DNA from: Arboricoccus pini
GTDB lineage: Bacteria; Pseudomonadota; Alphaproteobacteria; Geminicoccales; Geminicoccaceae
Reading direction: 5' to 3'
DNA length: 64,000 nt
NCBI RefSeq assembly: GCF_900187945.1
Contig: NZ_FYEH01000004.1
Location: 1 to 64,000, forward strand
Positions 18,747-29,205 of the stretch are shown here, piece after piece. Position 1 is the first letter of the stretch, and every line of letters begins with the position of its first letter. Made by a program: the position numbers and the translations under genes. The notes under the pieces are model-generated. The model was given only the letters and a program-made list of their open reading frames with translations, was not told the origin of the DNA and searched no databases.

Positions 18747-18870
18747 GCTTACAGGCACTCCTACGCGAAGTGTGCATCACATCATGCTGACATAGAGCAG
18801 CCTGTAGGGAGCAGCGTCCGAGACATTGGATCATATATCGCGAAACACGATAACAAATCTGCCTGTAAGC
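18747..18870 (-). ncRNA. Retron msr-msd non-coding RNA (Ec67-like)
   Basis: Read on the minus strand, this 124-base segment starts with GCTTACAGGCA (18870-18860) and ends with its exact complement TGCCTGTAAGC (18757-18747), forming an 11-bp a1/a2 stem. Directly after a1 comes AGATTTGTT, as in Ec67 RNA, where the G of GCAGATTT is the branching guanosine. A 7-bp msr hairpin follows at 18852-18836 (TATCGTG/CGCGATA). In the msd part, CTCC-C-TAC pairs with GTAGGAG across a long loop, and the RNA ends GGAGTGCCTG as in Ec67. The predicted cDNA would begin TCCTACGCG at 18759 and run about 70 bases. The RNA ends 22 bases before the reverse transcriptase start. The Ec67 comparison is from memory. Confidence 0.82.
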
Positions 18871-18871
18871 T

Positions 18872-18907
18872 TGATAGTGCGATACCATCCGTCGCGCGCC
18901 ATGCCAA
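18872..18907 (-). promoter_or_regulatory. Candidate promoter of the retron
   Basis: TTGGCA (18907-18902) lies 17 bases from TATCGC (18884-18879). The predicted transcription start would fall at about 18872, almost exactly at the first base of the a1 repeat. The -10 match is weak, so the support is mainly its position. Confidence 0.4.
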
Positions 18908-19314
18908 GCGCTCTCGATTTGTTCTGTATCTCAATACCACGTCACACGAGTACAGGTACCGAATGATTGCGGCAATCGCCTCGAAATCTACTGTAATCTC
19001 AAAGACTTACCGCCTGGCTACGGATTCGAATTTAAAAGGCTATGGCGTAGGCAAAGTTATCATCTTCGCCCGGCGCGACGCACCATTCTAAAAACATGGC
19101 TCGCGCGATGCTTTCATCGCGCCGAACTTACCATCGGCGCCATCAAGAGCCGATATTCTCCCTCTTCGTTCAGATATTCTGACGCAGGCCCACGTTTGAC
19201 AGCGCCTTCAGGTGTTCGATATGACCAGCGAATATCCTGGTCAGTTCCTGCCGCCGCCGACCGCATTTGATCTCGACCCGCCCCTCATCGTGAACATCGA
19301 CCATCTTGCCGCCG
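18908..19314. other. Gene-free stretch upstream of the retron
   Basis: No gene is recognisable. A plus-strand frame of 125 codons crosses the retron RNA and has no protein signature. The composition is AT-richer than core sequence, like the retron gene, so the accessory region probably extends to about 19.15-19.3 kb. Confidence 0.45.
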
Positions 19315-20070
19315 TTACACGATGAGCGGCGACTCCAGACGCTCCGGCAGGCGAAAATCCGAGCTCCAGCCCAGTTCCGTCGCGGCCTTAGTCGACGTGA
19401 CATCGTCGTTGGGCTCGACGATGTTGTAGGCGCCGGGAGCGCCTCGCTCGATGGCGAGAAAGGCCGCATGGGCAGCGGCGTCGACATGCAGCGGCAGGGA
19501 TGAAGGCGGCGAGTCAAAGCCTGTTCCCGGACCGTAAAGGCGGCCATAACGCAAGACGATCCCCTCGATCGGCGCGGCGTTCATGATGCTGTCCTCCAGT
19601 GCCACGACACCCCGTTTGCTGACGTCCAATTCCTCGACGGCGCCGGCGTAGAGCGGCGATGCTTCCGTGAACGGCCGAGCGCCCGGCAAGTAGGCCCAGG
19701 CCAGGCTTTGCGCGATCAGCCGACGTGCCCCCGCAGCCTTCGCGGCGCGTACCAGATTGCGTGTTCCCTCTTGCCGCAGGCGCGCATTGGCCTTGATCGC
19801 CTCGTCCATGCGCGTCGGTTCGAGACCCGGCGGCAGGGCGGTGAGCTGATGGATGACCGTATCGGGCCTGGCCGCCACTACGACACGTTCCACTGCATCG
19901 GCATCGAACATGTCGACAATGACGGCTTCGACTCCGGTTCGCTCCAAGGCCGCCGCCTTCGCGGACGAGCGCGTGGTGCCGACGACGTGGTGACCGGCTT
20001 GCTTCAGCAGCGGCAGCAGGCGTTTGCCGATCGCGCCGGTGGCACCGGCGAGAAATAGTCTTTTGCCCAT
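19315..20070 (-). CDS. NAD(P)-dependent epimerase/reductase-like SDR protein
   Basis: The 251-residue product begins M-G-K-R-L-F-L-A-G-A-T-G-A-I-G, the nucleotide-binding GxxGxxG of extended or atypical short-chain dehydrogenases. An R-Y-G-R-L-Y-G-P-G segment marks the substrate side. It is about 40-60 residues shorter at the C terminus than many relatives, so it may be slightly truncated next to accessory region 1. The substrate is unknown. It is divergent from a MarR gene 61 bases away with a shared palindrome, and is likely the MarR target. Confidence 0.75.
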   Translation of the reverse strand: MGKRLFLAGATGAIGKRLLPLLKQAGHHVVGTTRSSAKAAALERTGVEAVIVDMFDADAVERVVVAARPDTVIHQLTALPPGLEPTRMDEAIKANARLRQEGTRNLVRAAKAAGARRLIAQSLAWAYLPGARPFTEASPLYAGAVEELDVSKRGVVALEDSIMNAAPIEGIVLRYGRLYGPGTGFDSPPSSLPLHVDAAAHAAFLAIERGAPGAYNIVEPNDDVTSTKAATELGWSSDFRLPERLESPLIV

Positions 20071-20108
20071 GGCTCTTTTCCTCGACGCTGATAACGTCAG
20101 AACCCTAA

Positions 20109-20134
20109 CATAATATAAGAGTTCTTACATTATG
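20109..20134. promoter_or_regulatory. Palindromic operator between epimerase and marR genes
   Basis: The two 13-base halves, CATAATATAAGAG and TTCTTACATTATG, are inverted copies with two mismatches, forming a 26-bp dyad. It overlaps the ATG of the MarR gene (20132). MarR proteins commonly bind such sites and repress both divergent genes. Confidence 0.6.
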
Positions 20135-20614
20135 CATGAGATCTCTGATCCTCGTCCCGTGCCGGCGGCTGGCGAAGGCAAGCGCGGCGAAGATGGTCAC
20201 CTGGGCTATCTCCTGCGTCAGGCCGCCGGCGTGTTGCGGCTCAGGCTCGATCGGGCGATGGCTGACCTGGAGGTCACGTTGCCGCAATTCGCCGTCTTGA
20301 CGATGCTTGCCAATTATCCGGGCTTGTCCAACGCCGATCTCGCCCGGCTGGCCCTGCTCACGCCGCAGACGGTGAGCGTCATCGTCGCCAACCTGGCGCG
20401 GCGCGGCACGATCACCCGCCGGCCGCATTCGATCCACGGACGAATCCAGCACATCGATCTCACCGACGAAGGACGCGACGTGCTGGCACGATGCCGCCAG
20501 CATGTGCGAACGATCGAACAGGACATCACGCGGGACATATCGGCCGGCGATGAGGCGGTTATCCGGCGCTGGCTGGTCAGCATCGCCTCCCGCGAACAAG
20601 CGACAGGCGCATAG
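20132..20614 (+). CDS. MarR-family transcriptional regulator
   Basis: The 160-residue product has the MarR winged-helix layout. The recognition region N-A-D-L-A-R-L-A-L-L-T-P-Q-T-V-S-V-I-V-A-N-L lies near residues 69-90, followed by a wing region I-T-R-R-P-H-S-I-H-G-R and L-T-D-E-G-R. It probably represses itself and the divergent epimerase through the 26-bp palindrome covering its own start codon. The ligand is unknown; MarR-SDR pairs often respond to phenolic or electrophilic compounds. Confidence 0.85.
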   Translation: MHEISDPRPVPAAGEGKRGEDGHLGYLLRQAAGVLRLRLDRAMADLEVTLPQFAVLTMLANYPGLSNADLARLALLTPQTVSVIVANLARRGTITRRPHSIHGRIQHIDLTDEGRDVLARCRQHVRTIEQDITRDISAGDEAVIRRWLVSIASREQATGA

Positions 20615-20722
20615 GGTTTCCAGAGCGTCGGAGGCCGCATTTCCTGACCTTGCATGACGGCGGCACAGGGTGGTGACAGAGCCGAGGAGTTGCCAGGCTG
20701 TACGACGGGCTAGTGGGAGCGG

Positions 20723-21277
20723 CTAGGCCTCCTCGCCCCAGCGCTTCATGCCCGGCATGGCCAGTCCGAAGCTATCCAAAGCGCGGCCGATGATGTGATC
20801 GACCAGATCGGCGATCGTCGCCGGTCGGGTATAAAAGGCCGGCACCGGCGGATGGATGATGGCCCCCATCTCGGTTGCCGCCAGCATGTTCCTGATATGG
20901 CCCGCATGCAGCGGCGCTTCACGCACCAGCATCACCAGGGGCCGGCGCTCCTTCAAGACGACGTCGGCGGCACGGGTCAGGAGGGTGGACGTCACGCCGT
21001 TCGCGACCTCCGCCAGGCTGCGCACCGAGCAGGGGGCGATCAGCATGCCCATGGTGCGAAACGAGCCGCTGGCGATGGAAGCACCGACATCGCCCAGCGG
21101 ATGGACGTGATCGGCCAGCGCGTGCAGCGCCTCGCGGCTGAGATCGGTTTCCTGCGCCCGGGTCATCTCGGCCGCCCGCGAGACCACGAGATGCGTCTCG
21201 ATGCCCAGCTGCCTCAGCACCTCCAGGGCGCGGACGCCGAAAATGATGCCCGTGGCACCGGTGATGCCGACGATCAT
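20723..21277 (-). CDS. ubiX: Flavin prenyltransferase UbiX
   Basis: The 184-residue product adds a dimethylallyl group to FMN to make the prenyl-FMN cofactor used by UbiD-type decarboxylases in ubiquinone synthesis. It starts M-I-V-G-I-T-G-A-T-G and contains the family's V-V-S-R-A-A, P-C-S-V-R-S-L-A and E-A-P-L-H segments. The ATG at 21277 gives the normal length; the frame is open another 55 codons upstream without family similarity. No ubiD lies in the window. Confidence 0.92.
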   Translation of the reverse strand: MIVGITGATGIIFGVRALEVLRQLGIETHLVVSRAAEMTRAQETDLSREALHALADHVHPLGDVGASIASGSFRTMGMLIAPCSVRSLAEVANGVTSTLLTRAADVVLKERRPLVMLVREAPLHAGHIRNMLAATEMGAIIHPPVPAFYTRPATIADLVDHIIGRALDSFGLAMPGMKRWGEEA

Positions 21278-21554
21278 GCGCCGCGGCGTGCTACTCAATC
21301 TCGCCACTCCCAACAGCGGCAGGCCTTCAAGGATCACCTCCCTTGCAAGGCGCGCCAGCGACCAGCCCAAGGCCGGATGATAGGGCAGGAACGTCGATCG
21401 ACCCAGCCTCGCTCGACCAGCGGCGTTCCCCAGCGGCGACACAGGCGAAGTAACCTACGGCATGGCACGATTTGCCGGCGGCCCATGATTTCCCGCGTCG
21501 GTGAATGCGCCTAGTCTGCCGCCTCGGATTACAAAACGCCACCGGTGAAAGAAG

Positions 21555-22946
21555 ATGAGCGATATCGTCGCCGACCTGCTGCGCGAACTCGGCCCCTCCC
21601 TGGTCGCAGTGGGCGTGGACATCCCCGCCCGCAACCATTCGGACTGGGTGGGGGTGGCGCCGGCGGAGCCTCTGGCGCTGGTTCGCCCGCGCAGCACCGA
21701 GGACCTCGCGACGACAGTCCGGCTCTGTGCGGCCCAAGCTGTTCCCGTCGTTGCCCAGGGTGGCTTGACGGGACTTGCCGGTGGCGCCGAACCGCGCGCC
21801 GACTGGGTCGCCATTTCACTTGAGCGTATGAACGGTATCGAGGAGATCGATCCCGCCACCGGCACGATGCTGGTCAAGGCCGGCACCCCCCTTGAGGTCG
21901 TCCAGCAGGCGGCGAGCGAGGCTGGCTTCTTCTATCCCGTTGACCTTGGCGCGCGCGGCACGGCCACGATTGGCGGCACCATTGCCACCAATGCCGGCGG
22001 CAATCGCGTCATCCGCTACGGCATGACCCGCCAGTCGATCCTGGGGCTGGAGGTCGTCCTGGCCGACGGCACGATCGTCAACGCGCTGAACCGCTTCCTC
22101 AAGAACAATGCCGGCTACGACATCAAGCAGCTCTTCATCGGCACGGAGGGCACGCTTGGCATCGTGACCCGCGCCGTGCTCCGCCTCGAGGCGGAGCCGG
22201 GCTTCACCAGCGCTGCCGTCTGCGGCCTGCCGGATTACCCGGCGATCGTCGAGCTCTTGAAGTTCGCCAGGCGCAAGCTGGGCAGCGGGCTTACCGCCTT
22301 CGAGGTCATGTGGCCCAGCTTCTACGATCTTATGACGAGCAAGGTCGAAGGCGTGCGCCCGCCTTTGGCCGGCCGGCACGGCATGTATGTGCTGATCGAA
22401 TCGCAAGGGACCGACGAAGCTTTCGACGCGCCGCGCTTCGCAGCCTTTCTCGAGTCGGCTTTTGAAGAAGGCCTGATCGAGGATGCGGCCGTGGCCCGCT
22501 CGCAAGGCGATGTCCAGGCCTTCTGGAAGATCCGCGACAGCGTCTCGGAATTCTCCCACGTGCTCGGACCCGACACCGCGCTCGACATCAGCCTGCGCGT
22601 CGCCGAGATGGATGATTTCGTCGAGGAGGCCAACGTCGCCTTGCGCCAGGCCTTTCCCGACATGCAAAGCGTCTCCTTCGGCCATGTCGGCGACAATAAC
22701 CTTCATCTCAACATCCACGTCCCGGGCCTGAGCAAGCAGCCCAAGCCAGAGATCCAGGCAATCGTCTACGAGCTTGTCCGTCGTCGCCAAGGCTCGGTCT
22801 CGGCCGAGCATGGCATCGGCACGATCAAAGCCCCTTTCCTGCCCTATAGCCGCAACGCGGCCGAGATCGGCTTGATGGAACGCCTGAAGGACGCGCTCGA
22901 CCCCAAGGCTCTTCTAAATCCCGGCAAGGTGCTCATCAGGCGCTAA
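21555..22946 (+). CDS. FAD-binding oxidoreductase, GlcD/D-lactate dehydrogenase-like
   Basis: The 463-residue flavoprotein belongs to the FAD-linked oxidase (PCMH/VAO-type) family that oxidises D-2-hydroxyacids. The FAD region is seen in L-V-R-P-R-S-T-E-D and G-G-T-I-A-T-N-A-G-G-N-R-V-I-R-Y-G (about residues 137-154). The C-terminal half has the metal/substrate pattern H-V-G-D-N-N-L-H (residues about 377-384) and S-A-E-H-G-I-G. The start has an AAAGAAG site seven bases upstream. It is transcribed away from ubiX. The exact substrate (glycolate, D-lactate or D-2-hydroxyglutarate) is undecided. Confidence 0.88.
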   Translation: MSDIVADLLRELGPSLVAVGVDIPARNHSDWVGVAPAEPLALVRPRSTEDLATTVRLCAAQAVPVVAQGGLTGLAGGAEPRADWVAISLERMNGIEEIDPATGTMLVKAGTPLEVVQQAASEAGFFYPVDLGARGTATIGGTIATNAGGNRVIRYGMTRQSILGLEVVLADGTIVNALNRFLKNNAGYDIKQLFIGTEGTLGIVTRAVLRLEAEPGFTSAAVCGLPDYPAIVELLKFARRKLGSGLTAFEVMWPSFYDLMTSKVEGVRPPLAGRHGMYVLIESQGTDEAFDAPRFAAFLESAFEEGLIEDAAVARSQGDVQAFWKIRDSVSEFSHVLGPDTALDISLRVAEMDDFVEEANVALRQAFPDMQSVSFGHVGDNNLHLNIHVPGLSKQPKPEIQAIVYELVRRRQGSVSAEHGIGTIKAPFLPYSRNAAEIGLMERLKDALDPKALLNPGKVLIRR

Positions 22947-23043
22947 CCCACTCGACCTCGTCGAGCAGGTTAGCGCGTTTATGTTGACTACCGCGCTGGC
23001 CGCTCTGCTTGAGCAGGGCGGAGTTCCTGGCGGCCCGCCCGGG

Positions 23044-23625
23044 TCAGTAGAGATGCGTGTGATCGCCCAGTCGTTGGATCGACGAGGCCTGGGGGCCCAT
23101 CGGGCCCTCGACGGCAGCACGGGTTACACGCACGGCAGCGCCCACCTCGAGCTTGTCGAAGAAATTATCGAGGACGACCGCGCGGGAGAAATAAAGCTGA
23201 GGCTCCCCGACGATCTCGACAAAGCCATAATTCTGCTCGCGAAAGAGACGGGCGATGACGCCCGTCTCGCCGGTGGCCTCGCGAGCTCGGGCCTGCCTAC
23301 CCTTTTGCTGCGCATTGTCCTCGAGCTGACGCTGCATCGCATCGAAGGCGCGATTGAACACGGCGGTTCGATCACCCCCCTTCGATTCCCGCATCTCGTC
23401 CTCAGCCTTGGCGATCAGCTTCTTGCCGGGAATTTCAATCTCGATGGTGATCGCCAACGGATTCTTGCCGCTGCCCGGCGCCCGACGTGGCACCTCGACG
23501 ACGACCCGGCAGGAGACGATACGAGGATGAAAGCGCTCGAGCTTCGCGACCCGTTCGCGGATATGACCTTCGAGAAAAGCCGAAGTCTCCATATCCTTGA
23601 AGGCTACCTGCAAGGGCGTGTCCAT
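23044..23625 (-). CDS. HPF/RaiA ribosome-hibernation factor fused to a cold-shock domain
   Basis: The 193-residue product has two parts. Residues 1-105 resemble the hibernation-promoting-factor fold that binds the 30S subunit (E-R-V-A-K-L-E-R-F-H-P, then E-I-E-I-P-G-K-K-L-I-A-K-A-E-D). Residues about 118-180 form a cold-shock-like OB fold with G-V-I-A-R-L-F-R-E-Q-N-Y-G-F-V and L-Y-F-S-R-A-V-V. It differs from standard long HPF, whose C-terminal domain is a dimerisation domain. The ATG at 23625 has a GAGGGAG site seven bases upstream and is preferred over TTG at 23640. The likely role is storing or protecting ribosomes in stress. Confidence 0.82.
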   Translation of the reverse strand: MDTPLQVAFKDMETSAFLEGHIRERVAKLERFHPRIVSCRVVVEVPRRAPGSGKNPLAITIEIEIPGKKLIAKAEDEMRESKGGDRTAVFNRAFDAMQRQLEDNAQQKGRQARAREATGETGVIARLFREQNYGFVEIVGEPQLYFSRAVVLDNFFDKLEVGAAVRVTRAAVEGPMGPQASSIQRLGDHTHLY

Positions 23626-23796
23626 CAACTGCTCCCTCAACCGTTGCGCTTATTGTCGATCGCGGCAATGCGACCAGTCAAGAAATGAACGTCGCCCCAC
23701 CACGGTTCCGTCATCCGCCATGGTTCGGTCAAAGGACGGACGCTTGCGTCGCCCGATGGCTTTGCCTAATGTCCGGCCGCTTCGACGAGGCGCGCT

Positions 23797-23871
23797 GCGG
23801 GTGTAGCTCAGGGGTAGAGCACGGCGTTTACACCGCCGGTGTCGGGGGTTCGAAACCCTCCGCCCGCACCA
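23797..23871 (+). tRNA. tRNA-Val (anticodon TAC)
   Basis: This 75-base cloverleaf with encoded CCA has acceptor stem GCGGGTG/CGCCCGC with one G-T pair, anticodon stem CGGCG/CGCCG, loop TTTACAC with anticodon TAC, and T loop TTCGAAA. It stands alone between the hibernation factor gene and lon. Confidence 0.95.
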
Positions 23872-24153
23872 TCTTCTCGACGTATTCGAGACCAAGCCGC
23901 CTTCAATCCATGCGGCAGTGCCACCTCGCCATGCACTCCACCAAGTTCAAGCTTCTGTGCCATCGCGGCTAAACGGCCGGTCAGACGCGTACGACGGTCG
24001 CCGTCGGCATAGGTACAGCGCTCCGCCCAGCCATCACCGAGCCGCCGCGGCGATCGCCCGGTCATCGTCGCTTGCTCAATTCCGCAAGGTGAGTTCAGGC
24101 CCGCAAGGTGAACTCGAGCTTTGCGCGGCAGACCGTGTGGCTGAAGCCAGGGC

Positions 24154-24217
24154 AAAAAAAGACCCGCCAGCGAGGCGGGTCGGCAGGTTGTGAGCCACAC
24201 GCTGAGGCGTGGCTCAC
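24154..24217 (-). terminator. Rho-independent terminator after lon
   Basis: On the minus strand, GACCCGCC and GGCGGGTC (24181-24161) form an 8-bp stem with a 5-base loop, followed by seven T residues (24160-24154). A second 9-bp hairpin (GTGAGCCAC/GTGGCTCAC, 24217-24190) sits between it and the lon stop. The sequence from 23872 to 24153 shows no gene. Confidence 0.85.
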
Positions 24218-24231
24218 CATCTAGATCGTGC

Positions 24232-26646
<2,415 letters not shown>

Positions 26647-26916
26647 TTTGCCTCTCTTGAGAGCCGGATTGGGCAAGCCGGCATCATTCCGAGTTTATCA
26701 GGTGGCTCCTGCCAGGACACGTTTCAAGCGTCCTGGCAAGGCTACCGCCGCTAGCCATCGCGGGGTGTGCGCGCATCCACCGCAAGATATGGACCAAGAT
26801 ACGCTCAGTGGCCGGACCAGCCTTCATCCAGAGGCCGTCCGGCGGAGCGATCAGCATCTGATCGAGGGACGATCGCCGGGCGAGAGCCGAGAAGGTCCCC
26901 CCTGGCAAGCGGGACC
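26647..26916. other. clpX-lon intergenic region with hairpins
   Basis: A 9-bp hairpin (TGCCAGGAC/GTCCTGGCA, about 26710-26738) and a 7-bp one (CGATCAG-CAT-CTGATCG, 26848-26864) are visible. Neither has a T tract, so they are not clear terminators. On the minus strand, CTTGCGG with CCCCGCGA 14 bases later faintly resembles a heat-shock promoter for lon, but the match is weak. Confidence 0.4.
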
Positions 26917-28179
26917 TCAGGAAGCGGAGCCGACGTCGCCGCGTCGATCCGCGTAGATCATCAAGGGCTTGGCACGCGCTTCCGCGACCTCCCGGTTGAC
27001 GACGATCTCGTCCACCCCATCAAGCGATGGCAGGTCGAACATCGTGTCCAAAAGGATGCCTTCCATGATCGAACGCAAGCCTCGGGCACCGGTCTTGCGC
27101 TGGATCGCCCGGTCGGCGATCGATTTCAGCGCATCCTCGGTGAAGTTTAGCTGCACGCCCTCCATCTCGAAAAGCTTGGCATATTGCTTGACGAGTGCAT
27201 TCTTGGGCTCGCGCAAGATCTTGATCAGGGCCGGCGCATCCAGGTCCTGCAAGGTTGCCACCACCGGAAGACGACCAACGAACTCGGGTATCAAGCCGAA
27301 TTTCAACAGATCGTCCGGCTCCACCTCACGCAGCACATCGCCGCTCCGTCGATCCTCCGGCCCTGCCACCTCGGCCCCAAAGCCCATCGAGCGCTGCTTG
27401 CCACGCTGGCCGATAATCTTCTCCAACCCGGCGAAGGCGCCACCGCAGATGAAGAGGATATTGGTCGTGTCCACCTGCAGGAATTCCTGCTGGGGATGCT
27501 TACGGCCGCCTTGCGGCGGCACGCTGGCGACCGTGCCCTCGATGATTTTCAAGAGCGCCTGCTGGACACCCTCGCCCGAGACGTCACGGGTGATCGAGGG
27601 ATTCTCGGACTTGCGGCTGATCTTGTCGACTTCGTCGATATAGACGATGCCACGTTGGGCCCGCTCGACATTATAGTCGGCCGCCTGGAGAAGCTTGAGG
27701 ATGATGTTCTCGACATCCTCGCCCACATAGCCGGCCTCGGTCAGGGTCGTTGCGTCCGCCATCGTGAAGGGGACGTCCAGCGTGCGGGCCAGCGTCTGGG
27801 CCAAAAGTGTCTTGCCGCAGCCCGTCGGCCCGACCAGCAGGATGTTCGACTTAGCGAGTTCGACCTCGCCGCCCTTCCCGCCATGGGCCAGCCGCTTATA
27901 GTGATTATGGACGGCTACCGAGAGCACGCGCTTGGCATGGTCCTGGCCGATCACGTAGTCATCTAGAACGCCCTTGATTTCCAACGGGGTCGGCACACCG
28001 GCCCTGCTCTTCGCGACGGCGCTCTTATTTTCCTCGCGAATAATGTCCATGCACAGTTCGACGCATTCATCGCAGATGAATACCGTCGGACCGGCGATGA
28101 GCTTGCGTACTTCGTGCTGACTCTTACCGCAGAACGAGCAGTAGAGCGTATTCTTTGAGTCGCCTGCTGCCTTGCTCAT
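26917..28179 (-). CDS. clpX: ClpXP unfoldase subunit ClpX
   Basis: This 420-residue AAA+ unfoldase feeds substrates to ClpP. The N-terminal zinc-binding domain has C-S-F-C and C-D-E-C pairs (CSFCGK near residue 15; [10 protein letters not shown]). Walker A is G-P-T-G-C-G-K-T, and the pore loop G-Y-V-G-E-D and I-D-E-V-D-K-I Walker B are intact. The ATG at 28179 gives the family start M-S-K-A; the frame is open 25 more codons upstream. It lies 208 bases after clpP. Confidence 0.97.
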   Translation of the reverse strand: MSKAAGDSKNTLYCSFCGKSQHEVRKLIAGPTVFICDECVELCMDIIREENKSAVAKSRAGVPTPLEIKGVLDDYVIGQDHAKRVLSVAVHNHYKRLAHGGKGGEVELAKSNILLVGPTGCGKTLLAQTLARTLDVPFTMADATTLTEAGYVGEDVENIILKLLQAADYNVERAQRGIVYIDEVDKISRKSENPSITRDVSGEGVQQALLKIIEGTVASVPPQGGRKHPQQEFLQVDTTNILFICGGAFAGLEKIIGQRGKQRSMGFGAEVAGPEDRRSGDVLREVEPDDLLKFGLIPEFVGRLPVVATLQDLDAPALIKILREPKNALVKQYAKLFEMEGVQLNFTEDALKSIADRAIQRKTGARGLRSIMEGILLDTMFDLPSLDGVDEIVVNREVAEARAKPLMIYADRRGDVGSAS

Positions 28180-28387
28180 CGCATCCACGCGTCCTGATAT
28201 GTCCCATCCATGATGGTAGCGACCGCCGGGGAGCGGCACAACCCGTGGACACACTCCTTATCCAGTCACCGCCGTGCCCAGGCATGCGACCTTATCTGGA
28301 GCAGGTCCAGCCCAGAGACATAGGCATCGACGCGGGCCAACGCCATAGTCAGCCCGCATGGGAGCCCTGCCGCGGTGCGGAACGGGC

Positions 28388-28996
28388 CTACTTGTCGCCT
28401 ACCGGGCGCTTCTCCATCACCATGTCGACCAGCCCGAAATCGCGGGCTTCCTCGGCCGACATGAAGCTGTCGCGCTCCATCTTGGATTCGATTTCGTTAA
28501 GGCTGCGGCCCGTATGTTTCATGTAGATATCATTCAGGCGCTGGCGGATCTTCAGGATCTCGCGCGCCTGGATCTCGATGTCCGAAGCCTGGCCCTGCGC
28601 GCCGCCCGATGGCTGGTGCGTCATGATCCGCGCATGCGGCAGAGCGTAGCGCTTCCCCTTGGCCCCGGCGGTGAGCAGCAGCGATCCCATGCTCATGGCT
28701 TGGCCGACGCAGATCGTCGTCACGTCGCAGCGGATATACTGCATGGTGTCGTAGATCGCGAGGCCCGAGGTGACGATGCCGCCCGGGCTGTTGATGTAGA
28801 GGCTGATATCCTTGTCGGGATTTTCAGCCTCGAGGAACAGCAACTGGGCGGTAACGAGGCTGGCGACGTGATCGTCTATACCACCCATGATGAAGATGAT
28901 TCGCTCCTTCAACATGCGCGAATAGATGTCGAAGGAACGCTCCCCGCGAGCCGTCTGCTCGATCACCATGGGGACGAGCTGGCTGGTCAACGCCAT
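28388..28996 (-). CDS. clpP: ATP-dependent Clp protease proteolytic subunit ClpP
   Basis: This roughly 202-residue serine protease subunit forms the tetradecameric chamber. The catalytic serine lies in M-S-M-G-S-L-L-L, the histidine in [10 protein letters not shown], and the aspartate further on near the E-R-D-S-F-M segment. The ATG at 28996 gives a normal N terminus ([13 protein letters not shown]); a GTG six codons earlier (29014) is also possible. It lies between tig and clpX in the usual order. Confidence 0.96.
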   Translation of the reverse strand: MALTSQLVPMVIEQTARGERSFDIYSRMLKERIIFIMGGIDDHVASLVTAQLLFLEAENPDKDISLYINSPGGIVTSGLAIYDTMQYIRCDVTTICVGQAMSMGSLLLTAGAKGKRYALPHARIMTHQPSGGAQGQASDIEIQAREILKIRQRLNDIYMKHTGRSLNEIESKMERDSFMSAEEARDFGLVDMVMEKRPVGDK

Positions 28997-29205
28997 ATTC
29001 TTGCAAAACCTCACCTAGGGCCGCTCCAAGGCCGCCGCGCATCGCTTGCTCCACGATGCTGCGGACAGGCCTGTCTCGCTTCGGTCTGCCAGCTTGGCCG
29101 ACGCCGGTCCAATGTGCGACGCGTGGGCCTCCCGCACAAGAGGAGGGCGGCGCCTTCCTTGCGGCGGGCCGGCCTCAGCCAGGCGACGCGGCCTTGCCCG
29201 GAAGC

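Noticed and set aside
19021-19032. GGATTCGAAT near 19.02 kb as a second copy of the tRNA-Arg 3' end
   Set aside because: Only a few bases match and the CCA-proximal part is absent, so it does not support an attachment site.
26740-26800. Heat-shock promoter for lon
   Set aside because: The -35-like CTTGCGG and -10-like CCCCGCGA are poor matches to the consensus.
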